Below, in pieces: positions 18,601 to 28,880 of a DNA stretch of 28,938 nt. Source of the stretch: Chara braunii. Taxonomy: Eukaryota; Streptophyta; Charophyceae; Charales; Characeae. A program made the translations under genes and the position numbers. The stretch is taken from assembly GCA_003427395.1 (NCBI GenBank), contig BFEA01000136.1:2887393-2916330 (forward strand), in the 5' to 3' direction. The notes beneath the pieces were generated by a model. It saw only the letters and a list, made by a program, of their open reading frames with translations. It did no database searches and was not told where the DNA came from. The stretch's first letter is position 1. The number at the start of each line of letters is the position of its first letter.

Positions 18601-18830
18601 TTGCGTTTTCGTTAGAATTGAGTTTTTCTCCGTTTCACAATTCGTACTTGACTGGCCAGAAGAGGTAATTTGACTTATCCAATGAGGTCCATATTCTGGG
18701 ATGAGTGATCATGCATGAGACTACCACTGGTCCATGAATATGACCCTCAAGGATAAGTCAAATAACCACTTAAAGTCACTCAAGTATGAACTACAAAACA
18801 AAAAAAAAACTCAATTTTCATGAAAACGCA
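18601..18830. mobile_element. Foldback element with ~95-bp imperfect arms
   Basis: The left arm (18,601-18,696) runs from TGCGTTTTCGTTAGAATTGAG through CGTACTTGACTGGCC to TTTGACTTATCC and CATATTC. The right arm (about 18,735-18,830) is its inverted complement with moderate divergence and a longer A run. The loop is about 38 bases. No protein is encoded. A MITE or foldback transposon is likely. Confidence 0.7.
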
Positions 18831-19217
18831 GTAATAATGAGCCGCACACTCACGCACTCACCGAGATTTGTCATGCATCCACACACCAATTTGTCGTGTC
18901 GCACAATAATTTCAGATATTATATGATGTCAATTATATGTACACTTTAGGTTGCCCTGCAAAATTCAAAAAGTGGAACGCAATTCGAATTTGTTCCGCCA
19001 CTTTAGAAACGATAGGCTTGTGACAGAGATCACAAACTCTACACATGACGCCAGACTGGCAGTGAGAATGTCAAAGACAACCCAAACTCGTAACAATAAA
19101 AGAATTCAAAGCAATATCATTGTTAAAACGATCGTTGAATAATGTCGTGTATTACAAAATATAATCATTAACGAATAAAATACTTTCAAAAGAAAGTTTT
19201 GAAGTTATTCAAATCCA
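18831..19217. other. A/T-rich spacer without a gene
   Basis: Sequence between the foldback and the Ulp1-like pseudogene. No motif recognised on either strand. Confidence 0.4.
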
Positions 19218-20010
19218 TTAAAGACAATTGCGTTCTAAGATACATGTTGTCAAGTGTCGTCTAGTAAGCGGGATATCTTTACGAGAGAACCTGAAAAGTA
19301 GTCGATCACCACGTTGCAACAACGTCGCAAACGTCAACATGAACACCTCGCAATTAGCTTCATCCACTTGTCTTGGAACTCCTTCCACGACAACATTTGC
19401 CGCCATCGACTTCCAAACTCCTACCCGACCTACTATGTAATGTTTCATGTTCCAAATATTTTATAATCAACTCGAAAACACTAAGGTAAAAACTCGAATC
19501 AACTACAACGAGAGGAAAAGAATTGAAAATTGTGAACACATTGTAACAATCTCTCAAGTTGACGGAAAGGAGGATCCAGCGATCATTATCTTTGTGGACA
19601 GGAACGAAGATAATATCGTACTGATGTAGATCTACGTTTTTAGCCCACCTTTGTACTCCATCGTTTCTTTGAAGTTGCAGCTTACTGAAGAAGAATGAAT
19701 TAAAGTTGAAGACTCGAAGGTCTGACGACATGTCACGTGTCGCATATGTGGTCGACCCCAAAAGCGCCATGTAAAAATTAACCACCTCATTATTCACCCT
19801 GCCATCGATATGCGAGAGGGTGATGAAATATTTTGCTGCAATTCGAAATTGATCATCAACAAGGGTAGAAAAAATTATGCGAGGTGGCACCGAGCCTCGT
19901 ATAATGTCGTCCAAAACCCGCAAGCTTTGAGGCGCATGTGCTGAAGCGAATCTTCCCCCGCATGCTCCTCTTGTCGTGATGCGCATTCCACAACATCGAG
20001 CAACGCACAC
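19218..20010 (-). pseudogene. Ulp1/SENP-like (C48) cysteine protease domain, decayed
   Basis: C48-type protease landmarks read along the minus strand: NNEVVNFYMALLG (normally WLNDEVINFYM), FNFNSFFFSKLQ, VQRWAKNVDL, YDIIFVPVHKDNDRWILLSVN, then after a frame change near 19,440 VPRQVDEANCEVFMLTF and FSRKDIPLTRRHL. The active-site His of the usual HW pair is Arg (CGC), the Asp of the usual VID is Asn (AAC), and the Cys in NCEVF is kept. Family members remove SUMO or similar modifiers; in plants they are also carried by many transposons. Two lost catalytic residues plus the frameshift mean no activity. It appears to be the C-terminal end of the larger broken locus to the right, in the same frame as the segment ending at 20,833. 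Confidence 0.8.
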
Positions 20011-20299
20011 GTGGGGTAGTGCGAAACGGAGTTCTAAGGATTATCTTTCATTGCACTTCGCATTGCTAAGTATTTTTCATACATGGTCTGACCCCTAGTC
20101 ATAGATCGTGGATATGTCCCCTTCTCTTAGGGCAAAAGGTAAAGACAATCGTCAATGGTTATGGCATGCCTCTTCCCGATCTCGACATCAACCCCTTATG
20201 CGTTTAACGGATCCTTGTTTTTTGTCGTGAACCCGGGGACGTTTTGCAATATGTGTGTCGGATATTTCGAGGACGTCCTTTTTCGAGATGACCCTACCC
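20011..20299 (-). pseudogene. Exon segment upstream of the Ulp1-like domain
   Basis: Starts after a good acceptor site at 20,300-20,301 and reads RVISKKDVLEISDTHIAKRP, a stop at 20,188, then DVEIGKRHAITIDDC and TRGQTMYEKYLAMRSAMKDNP, another stop, and on toward the protease domain. The composition is protein-like, and the frame is the one used by the protease segment. I do not recognise a domain. Confidence 0.45.
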
Positions 20300-20325
20300 C
20301 TGTAAAACAGAAGAAAAACAAAATT
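20300..20325 (-). promoter_or_regulatory. Splice acceptor with polypyrimidine tract
   Basis: The minus strand reads TTTTGTTTTTCTTCTGTTTTACAG/GGGTAGG in two parts: a T-rich tract, then TTTTACAG. Strong plant-like 3' splice site just where protein-like sequence begins. The donor is somewhere right of 20,330 and was not located. Confidence 0.5.
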
Positions 20326-20832
20326 GAAAATAAATACTCGTTTCCCAGTACACGTCCGACGAAATAGACAATGTAAAAGAATGATGCAACCTACAAGACG
20401 CAGGACCTCTCTAATTATTGAACTTTGATTTTGCAATGCACAAAGCACCGAGTAGCATGCGTGCGTCTGGACAACAAAAGGACGAGCACATTCGAGCTTA
20501 ACACCCCACCCGTTGACTAAGAAAAACCACAATAAGCTACATACGCTAAAGGCCAACAATCGTCGAAGTTCGGATTTCGGCTGACTTTAATGAAGTTTAA
20601 TCCACAATAGGCACACAGAGACCAACCACATTAAGCACCGACACAGGAAGTGCACTCACGGGTGAGGAATGAAGTGCACCTAAATCCTTGATTCCTCGAT
20701 TTGATGGACTCTGCGGTCACCCTTAGTGCGTATGGCGTGGAATGAAGTGTGTCCAAATCCGGACTACGACGAATGTCTTACTACCCTTTCAGGAATCGTG
20801 GGTGTGTAGTACATAGTGGCTTTCTTCACCCC

Positions 20833-22205
20833 TTACGAGCCGGTTTGTCCCTCCGCTTCCTGCATCGGTGAAGTTGGTGCGGGTAATGCCAGCACTGTGA
20901 AAGTTCTAGTGTCAACCTTAGACTTTTTCAGGGATGTGACATGCTGTCCTCCCCCGACTTCGCCTTCCCCTCTGCTGGCAAAGGCTGCGGGCATGAAAGG
21001 TGTGACGTTGCAAGTGTCGTCGACGTGAGGCGCTGTAGTCAGACTAGCGGACACCTGTTGGCCACCGAGGATGTTTTCGATACCTTTGTCGATGATTACA
21101 TGGCGACTCGGTTTAGCTGGGCTCACAGCAACGGAATCCTCATCGCACCCGTATTGGAGATCGATTGTTAGCGTCAGTGGTTGAACGTCATAGTCTTCAC
21201 GATCTGCTGAAAGGCTACTGACCACCAGCGTTTCCATCTCCATTGTCATTGCATCATCGTCAACATCATCCCCACGATGCTCTCCGTATAGATGCCCGAA
21301 TTCGTGAGACGACTGTCTAGAGTCGACATCATCCTCACTGTCCTCCCTTTCATCATCTTTAATATCCACTTCCCCTTTGGCACCCTCTTTTCCTTCAAGC
21401 AATTCTATCAACTCCTTTTCTCCCCCTTCCTCTCCTTCCTCTCCTTCCTTCCCTTCTTCCCCTTCTCCGCCTTCCTTCCCTTCCTCCCCTTCCTCCCCTC
21501 CGTCTCTTCCATGTCATTCAGCCTCTTCTCCTGAACACCTGTCGAATCCCGACGACCACCCTTCTATCTCCACGCACGTTGCCCCTCCAGGCATGGAAAT
21601 CCCTAGTCGAGTCCCCTCGCATGAAGAACTTCGGATTTCGGCAGACTTCGTCGTCTCCATGTCGTCGGGCGCTCCACTTGCACCCTCTCGCTTCAACCCT
21701 AGTAGCCGCTCATGCACAGCACCATTGTCAAATGTGGCATGCTGGCTCGGCACCTCCACCCCCATCCCGCTGTGCGCGACCGACTCCTGTCGCGGCACCT
21801 CATGCCATGTAGTTCGGATCCCGGCGGACTTGGACTCTCCTCATTAGCGGCTACCAAGAGCAACCAGGGCTGCCATCATCTCCCTCGCTGAGCTGGCGGA
21901 CGAAGTCGGGAGGCCGGCAAACTTCATCCCATGATCTGGACCAGGGCCAGTAGATGGGTGTCGGTCGACGGCCACCCCCTCCACCCCACCGCTGCCTTCC
22001 ATTATCGTGGCGTCGTCGTGGGACCCGCCCTCTCCACTAGGCGGGACTCCTTTGCCACCCCCTGCACTGTTGCGCCCGTCCCCTCCACTGCCTGGTGCCC
22101 CCCCCCCTGAACTTTCGAGTGCGCCACTAAGAGGGGGCACTTTCCAGCCCACCATGCCCTTCGAAGGGCTCGTGTCGAGGTCGTAGTAGTCCTCCGTCAG
22201 TTTCA
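20833..22205 (-). pseudogene. Decayed locus, acidic/glycine-rich segment
   Basis: One frame runs from about 22,206 to 20,833 with in-frame stops at 21,844 (TAA) and 21,514 (TGA). It includes LTEDYYDLDTSPSKGMVGWK, a Gly/Ser-rich linker, then a Glu/Gly-rich stretch encoded by the pyrimidine tract at 21,413-21,540. An Asp/Glu-rich part follows (DIKDDEREDSEDDVD). These look like disordered linkers between the upstream domains and the Ulp1-like end. Function unknown. Confidence 0.55.
21413..21540. repeat. Pyrimidine-rich CCTT/TCCCCTTCC tract
   Basis: A C/T-only stretch built from TTCCTCCCC-type words. On the minus strand it encodes Glu-Gly-Lys repeats in the frame of the decayed locus, so it is probably an expanded low-complexity coding segment. 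Confidence 0.8.
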
Positions 22206-23222
22206 ACCATCACTTGTCCTAAAGTGCGTAGAATAGGCGGTCAACAGTGGAAATGATGGACGCGTCGTTGGGTGCAAATTAGTCATTTTCGAGCCTCACT
22301 TTTTGACGGACCGAAATCCTTGTGACGTGCAGAACGTTGGACTTCAACTCGTAAGGGATGGACACCCATCCTGTGCCTGGGTCAGTGATAACCATGATCC
22401 ACTTGGCGCACTCGCCCTTTTGGATCGCTGACTGGATGACTCCTTGGTGCCAAATCATGTCATGGCCTAAGTCCAGCTCAGTCGAATGACTTTGTGGCTC
22501 ACCAAGGAAATAAATGTTGTCATCCTTTCAAGACAGATGATCAGGTTGGACGTCAAACCGGGGACGCAATCAGGGTGGGGGGACAGCCAGAGTTCTTAGC
22601 CTCTGGAACAACTTCATCGGGGTCGTGCGTGGCGCCGGTTTGGCCATCGGTGACACGAGGGATGTCGAGCTCGTTGATGGACCGGCCAACGAGAACCGTG
22701 GGGCGTGCTCCGCCGGAGGTGGCTCATACCGCACGTCGAGGCTCTCGATGTCGCTCTCCTCCTCCTTTGCGTTGGCGTCGAGCTCGATACCGATGGCCAC
22801 CTCGTTGTCTGTGGAGATTAAAGTTGCGTAAATGCCGACCTTCAACTCCTCCTCGGACTTGATGAAGTACAGGGACTCCAGCCGTTCGAGGAAGGTCTTC
22901 GGGTTCTTGTGTGAGGCATCGTGGCAGTTGTCCAGCAACACGAACATGTGGCCCTTGCGGCACACGTACTCGGCATCAATGTCCTTTGTCGACCACGTTT
23001 TGAGGAACAGAAGTCGTATATCTTGTTTTGCTTCCTCTCACTCAACTTAAACCACATGTTTGTCTTATTGCCTCACACGGGATTTCGTTTCGCCTTCTTC
23101 ACCACGAACTCGCAATTGTCGGCCCCTGAGATGACCTCGCTTTTGACGAATTGCAATGTGAATTGCAACAGCTCGGAGTTCCCTTCCAACGCGACAATGT
23201 GGCGGCTTGCCTTCATAAGTTC
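22206..23222 (-). pseudogene. Decayed locus, central segment
   Basis: Reads ELMKASRHIVALEGNSELLQ and NMWFKLSERKQNKIYDF in one frame, then after a frame change near 23,015 TWSTKDIDAEYVCRKGHMF, LLDNCHDASHKNPKTFLERL, VGIYATLISTDNEVAIGIEL and an acidic patch. Further on come IWHQGVIQSAIQKGECAKWI and VITDPGTGWVSIPYELKSNV, interrupted by several stops. Clearly once coding, but I do not recognise the domain. The frame then continues unchanged into the acidic segment ending at 20,833. Confidence 0.6.
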
Positions 23223-24183
23223 CCACACGGTTCGCACGTGCGGATTCCTAAGGAAGTCCTAAGAAAGACAACACCCTCTCCCTTTTTGCTGATGAATTCA
23301 GGAAGACCAGTCAATTGGGTCGGATTGCGCTCCATATCCTTATAGACACTACCTTGTCGTTCAGGCGCGATCAGCTACCTGTCGCAAGGCACGAAGGGAA
23401 TCCTCGACACATTTGTCTGCGTAACTCTCGGAGGCAACCGCACCACCGCAGCGACACCCGTCGGCAGCCTCTTGTTGTGGACGACCGACGTGTTCTTGCG
23501 CAAATTGTCACCTTTGAAGAGGATGTACATGCAGTCATCATCCTTGTACAAATTGTTTCCAACGGGGAAGGTTTTCTTCAGCTGAGTTTTCCTCACCCAC
23601 TTCCTTTCCAACAACTTCATGAAAGAAAGATGGTGCATGCTGGCCAGAAACGAGAGGTTCCACTACTGCGGCACGAAAACAACAAGCATCCAGTGCAACG
23701 GACACCATATCTGAAGAAGAGAATTCAAAGTCTCGAACGCTTCTGGTTTTCACAGCTTCAGGTTAACTGGTTCGCATAGATCGAGGACGAAAGTGTGGCT
23801 CTTTGTGGTAGTCACTGCCTCCTTCAGCTCGACACTTCTTATCTCCGCCTCGAAAGGATCGTTGTCGAGCGGTGCGATGGATGTCACGTCCCCCATATAT
23901 TTCCATAGTATGTGCACGATGTCTTCGGCAAGTACGATCTCCCTACTATCTAGTATACTGTCAGTCAACATGGAGAGAACCTTGTTCTTCTAGTCCAGGA
24001 ACAACTTCTTGTGGCCAGCTAGCTTTTTCGTGGCCTCAATCGTTCGGTCCTCATCGCAGCCCATGTACGTCGGACAATCCTTGAACAGTCCGAAGTCAGA
24101 AACGTGTCTTCTGCTGGCGTCCTACAAAATGGCGTCTAACCCAAGCTTGTCAAACTTTTTGAAGATTGCAGACTTTTTTTTTT
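23223..24183 (-). pseudogene. Decayed locus, segment after the homopolymer frameshift
   Basis: After a run of ten A on the minus strand (24,174-24,183) the protein-like frame moves by one. It reads SAIFKKFDKLGLDAIL, CPTYMGCDEDRTIEATKKLAG, REIVLAEDIVHILWKYMGDV, ELKEAVTTTKSHTFVLDLCE, FPVGNNLYKDDDCMYILFKG and RLPTGVAAVVRLPPRVTQTN, with stops near 24,120, 23,990, 23,750 and 23,375. No known domain is recognised. Another frame change follows near 23,220. Confidence 0.6.
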
Positions 24184-26305
24184 AGAAAAGGGTACGTCTT
24201 GATCCAATTTGAATCTGGCCTCTTTCCGTGCTTGAATTGGTAGTAATTTCATAACCACACCAACATGGGGTCGCAGTTCACCAACTGCACCATTTCCTAC
24301 ACGCCGAACTTCCCTAGCTTTGCAAACGAACTGGAGCCGACCTGGACCCAAACCACCTCACAAGCGAGGACCGTCTTCAGGATGCGACACTTCTCATTGT
24401 TAGTGAGGGATTTCATTGCTTTCCAACAATATGTGTCCGACTCAGGCACTTGCACAAACCAATCACCCTCCTCTTTCTCCTTTTTGCCTTTCTTTGTAGG
24501 TGGCTCGACAGGGATGTTGTAAACGACCTCCTTTTTTCCCAGCTTATCGTTATCGACGTAGGCGACCCCCGGCTAGATGTTACTGACCTTCTTCTGCTTC
24601 ACGATCCACTTCGCTCTGTTGTGGGCCAGCAGTCTATATGTCTCCCATTTCTCAAAAAAATCCTTGCCCTGTTTCCCGACCTCCTCTCCGGCCATCGCCA
24701 GCAGAAAATAGGAACGCAAGGCAGCATTCTGTTTCTTGATGGTGTCCTCCCCTATTTCGTTTGCTAGAGTCCACAAGTTGTTGTAAGACGTCTTATGCAG
24801 CGCCACCGTACACAACTCACGCGATTTCCGGACCTAATCATGTTTCCCGCTAGGGTTCCCCATAACAGCTCTAGGGCATTTGTTGTGATAGCACTGCCAG
24901 TGAATGTCCTTTATCGATAGTTTCAATTGTCTCGAAGGCGCCTTGACGTCCTTATTGTCCCGCGAACTAACAAGGAAGTACCCTTCAAAGTTGGCGTCCG
25001 AAAGTAAAGCATGCGTGTCGGCCACCGCTCGAAGTTTTACTTCTTGGCCACGTCTGTGTCAAGCAAAGACCTGGCTGCAGCGGCATTGTGCTGACCACAA
25101 ACCGCGTAATAGTAGTATTGATCTACCATATCGTCCTTTCATTCCTCCTGCTTTAGACGTTCGGCATTGTCCCTCGGAATCGGTTTTTGCAGCCCCAGTG
25201 GCGCCAGCTTCATAGTAGGCAACTCGTACGTCTACTCGCTATTCGTGAACGTGCATCGCTTCTTTGATGCCTTCTACGAGGACGAGATCCTGGGAGCGCT
25301 GGCTGTACAAATTCTTCTACTCGCCAAAGTCGACGACTTGCGCTAGGCTAATCTCGAACTCCCGCTTTGTCCTAACGTTGTCTTTGTACTCCAGGAAGTA
25401 CCCAGCGTCGATGGGAACCCGTTGCGTGAAAGGACCCGACGCAGGCTGCTTTTGTTTCGATTCCGGTCGTTTCTAACCCTAGCAGTCCTGCTCCCCCCCG
25501 GCTTCCTTCCGTTTCTTCCCTACAGTGCTGGGGGCTGCGGTCTTCAATTTCTTCGAAGAGCCGACCATCTCGCCCTGATGATCCCCCCTTCTCTTTTGCG
25601 GAGTTTCCTGTGTTCCATTCCCTCACGCGGATTCCTCCTCTCTGTTGTGTCCCTCGCTAGTTCCCACACCGACCTTTGAACCGACTGCTACATGTCGTGC
25701 AGCTCGCGCTAGCTGCTCTTGAACCGGAGCGGCTTGCTGGACCCCAGGAATAGACAGCACGGACCGGTCTCTTTGCCTCGACAATGAAGTCGAAGTCTGC
25801 AGCAGTGCGTCATCGTCGCTGTTGTCAAATTGACCACGGCTCTCGCCCCGTTGCAGCTGAGAAGCCGAACCAGAACCTAAATCACCCCCTTCCAGCGGAG
25901 CCCCGCTGGATTCGAAACCGCTGCACAGCTGCAAAGGCAACGACAGTTGTTGTTCGGGGCCGACGTCGCAGGGGACATCGAGGTCGACGTTATGTTTCTC
26001 CAACAATTTAAAAAAACACTGAGCCAAAGCAAAACCGCCTTCATGAACGAGCCGGCGGTAAAATGGGGTGTTCATAGCACCCGCTCTGAACCCCTCGAAC
26101 AAGTTCATTCTCAACATCGCCCCCTTCGAATTTGCAACGACCTTGCCCTTAGCACCGTAAACAGTTTCCTTATAGAATTGTCGCCGTTCCCCCTTCGCGT
26201 CCTCCCATCGCACGACGGCCCCAAGCACTCTACGTTGCTTCTTGTCTTCGACGAAGATGACAGGACCACACGGTTGCGCAATGCAGTTGGAAGCATCCCC
26301 GCAGC
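24184..26305 (-). pseudogene. Decayed locus, N-terminal half
   Basis: A single minus-strand frame can be followed for about 2.1 kb. It starts with CIAQPCGPVIFVEDKKQRR and VLGAVVRWEDAKGERRQFYK, and continues with a Ser/Gly/Gln-rich region and a basic, possibly nuclear-localising patch (SSKKLKT ... GKKRKE, about 25,500-25,570). Then come RVPIDAGYFLEYKDNVRTKR, NFEGYFLVSSRDNKDVKAPS, GKDFFEKWETYRLLAHNRAK and EEGDWFVQVPESDTYCWKAM. In-frame stops include TGA at 25,623, two TAG near 25,474, TAG near 25,322, TAG near 24,572 and TAG near 24,298. It reads like a large nuclear protein of a multi-copy or transposon-borne family. I do not recognise the family. Confidence 0.6.
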
Positions 26306-26418
26306 ACTACAGTCTTCCCCCGAATACAACGTACGGTCATCATAGCTGAATTTAGACTGAAAGATACACCAAATTCAGCTATAATGACCGTGCATTGTAT
26401 TCGGGGGAAGGCTGTAGT
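26306..26418. repeat. 48-bp inverted duplication inside the decayed locus
   Basis: The left arm (26,306-26,353) and right arm (26,371-26,418) are inverted complements with about four mismatches around a 17-base loop. The right arm is in frame with protein-like sequence (SKWFVDYSLPPNTMHGHYS read on the minus strand), and the left arm is its inverted copy. This looks like a palindrome made by inverted duplication, or a very small foldback insertion. Confidence 0.75.
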
Positions 26419-26656
26419 CGACGAACCATTTGGACTGCGTGTGGTTTTACCACGATTTTGTGGCCGTAGACGACCGTCTTGTGGAACCTTTCTCTGACGT
26501 CCTCCCAGAGGTCTCGCCAAGTTGCCCCTCACCCCTTGAAGAAGACATCGTGTCTGCAAAGGACAACACAAACGAAGCAACAGTTCCCTCGCTGGCAAAC
26601 GATAACGCAGACCGTGCCAAGACGTCATTACCGTGGCGGTGAATCAAGAACCACAA
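26419..26656 (-). pseudogene. Decayed locus, probable first segment
   Basis: The minus-strand frame reads IHRHGNDVLARSALSFASEG, a Ser/Thr/Gly-rich stretch, and KSW-stop-NHTQSKWFVDY running into the inverted duplication. Its frame differs from that of the next segment. It opens with TTG at 26,656, so the true start lies elsewhere or upstream. Confidence 0.4.
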
Positions 26657-27039
26657 ATGACGCTATCCTTCTATCATTGTCACAACACAACATGCGGACC
26701 ATGTTTGCATAGTCCGGATTATGGCCAACTTTGCTCAGGAAGGCCCTTTAACACCCCACTGCAAGCAATCTTCGCCCAGGGCTCACCCCTTATCTGACTA
26801 CTCCTTGCGAGGAAAACAAGGCGATGATCTTTGCAGAACAGAGGAGGGAACTCCTAGTCCCCAAGTTTTCGGACCTGACTTACGGATGTCTCCCGTGTTT
26901 TGCAAAGAAGGAATGAATCTCGACAGCAACAATGAACCAACCCTGGCCGCATTTTTCAAAGTTCAAATCCTGGCGAACTTGGACTGCTGCGGGAACGGGT
27001 CTTTGTGACATGCGGCTCACTGTAGGTACCAACAACGCT
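26657..27039. other. No gene seen
   Basis: Unique-looking sequence between the decayed locus and the tandem array. One plus-strand frame (26,721-27,008) is open but not recognised. Confidence 0.4.
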
Positions 27040-28876
27040 CCCATCTTTCTCAAAAACAGAGACTACTCCAAAACCCCTGTCAACCTTTTCCGGTCTCTAC
27101 CACACGACCTTTTCCTTCACCAATACGCAAAGTTCAGTAGAAGATTTGGCCACCATTTCAAGTTCTCATGCCGCCGAAATTTCACAGACCGAACGTTTGG
27201 GTACTACGTGAAGTTCAGATATCGGCGAACTTCTACTGTTCTCCCATCCCCTGCGGCACCAGAAAGACCCCAGCAACCTGCGTGGTGTGGGTGATAGCAC
27301 GAAGTTCGCTCGCATCCAAACATCAAAGGTTGGCGAGAAACGACAACTGCTGAAGTTTATTGTCCCGGAATACCGCGGAGTCCACTGGCATCCGAACTAC
27401 TTTTGTTGTCCATCTTCGCCAATATGTGAAGTTCGGCAGAAGATTCGGCCAATATTTGAAGTTCGGATACCACCAAACCAACTCTTCAGTCCCTCCGTTT
27501 GGACAGTACGTGAAGCTCGGATGTCTGCCAACTTGTTGGGTTCTCTTAGTCCACGCGGCACCAGGCAGACCCCAGTCACACCGGAGGAGAGGAGAAAACA
27601 TGAAGTTCGCTGACATTTGAACTTCAAATGTTGGCGAGAAAGGACAACTGCAGAAGTGTGTTTGCCCGGAATATCGCCAAGTCCGTCCGCATCCGAACTT
27701 CTTCTGTTATCCATCTTCGCCAATATGTGAAGTTCGGTTGCAGATTCGGGCAATATGTGAAGTTCGGATGCCACCGAACTTCTTCAGTCTCCCCGTTTGG
27801 ACAATACGTGAAGTTCAGATGTTTGCCAACTTGTAGTTTCCTCCCATTCCACGCGGCACCAGGAAGGCTCCAATTACAGCTGAGGATAAAGGAAAACATG
27901 AAGTTCGCTGGCATCCGAACTTCAAATATTGGCAAGAAAGGACAACTGTAGAAGTATGTTTGTCCGGAATATCGTCCAGTCCGCCGGCATCCGGACTTCT
28001 TCTGTTGTTCTTCTACGTGACATGTGAAGTTTGGCAGCAAATTCGGCCTATGTTTGAATTTCGGATGCCGACGAACTCATTCGGTCCCCCCGTTTGGACA
28101 ATGTGTGAAGTTCAAATGTCAGCGAACTTGTCGTGTTCTCCAATTCCATGCGACACCAGGAAGGCTCTAGTTACAGTGGAGGATAGGGGAAAACACGAAG
28201 TTCGCTGGCATCCGAACTTCAAATATCGGCGAGAAAGGACAACTGTAGAAGTATGTTTGTCCGGAATATCGTCAAGTCCGCCGGCATCCAGACTTCTTCT
28301 GTTGTTCTTCTACGTGATATGTGAAGTTTGACAATAAATTTAGCCTATGTTTGAATTTCGGATGCCGACGAACTCATTCGGTCCCCCTCTTTGGACAATA
28401 TGTGAAGTTCAAATGTTTGCGAACTTGTCGTATTCTCCAATTCCATGCTGCACCAGGAAGACCCCAGTCAGAGCGGACAACAGGAGAAAACACGAAGTTC
28501 GCTGGCATCCGACCTTCGAATGTTGGCGAGAAAGGACAACTGTTGAAGTATGTTTGCCCCGAATTACCTGAATTGTCCCCAAGTCCATCCGCATTCAAAC
28601 TTCCACCGTTGTCCTACTTCGCAGTATGTGAAGTTCGACAACAAATTTGGCCAGCGTTTGAAGTTCGGATTCCGACAAGCTTATTCGGTTTCCCCGTGTG
28701 GAAAATACGTGAAGTTCGGATGCCGGTGAACTTGTAGTGTTTTCCCATTCCACGCAGCACCTGGAAAACCAAAGCCACATCGGAGGATAGGTGAAAACAC
28801 GAAGTTCGCTGACGTCCGAACTTTGAGTATTGGCGAGAAAGGACAAATGCTTAAGTAATTTTACCCAGGATATCAC
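27040..28876. repeat. Tandem array of ~300-bp units rich in a short palindrome
   Basis: The anchor GCGAGAAAGGACAACTG or a near match starts at 27,334, 27,635, 27,933, 28,230, 28,527 and 28,834, giving periods of about 301, 298, 297, 297 and 307. About six units are present and the leftmost is most degraded. Each unit carries several copies of GTGAAGTTCGG and CGAACTTC; some pair as a palindrome, for example GAAGTTCGG and CCGAACTTC six bases apart at 27,759-27,782. Frames stay open by chance of composition and give repeated FGQYVKFG-type peptides, but starts and stops are not conserved. A satellite-like array is likeliest. Confidence 0.88.
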
Positions 28877-28878
28877 CA

Positions 28879-28880
28879 AG

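Noticed and set aside
27287-28737. Repeated open frames with FGQYVKFG-type peptides in the 3'-terminal array
   Set aside because: All six frames give similar partial products because the unit is short of stops. Starts and stops are not conserved between units, so I treat it as a satellite-like array rather than a repeat protein gene.
27040-28876. CRISPR-like array
   Set aside because: Units are about 300 bp and similar along their full length, with no short repeat separated by unique spacers.
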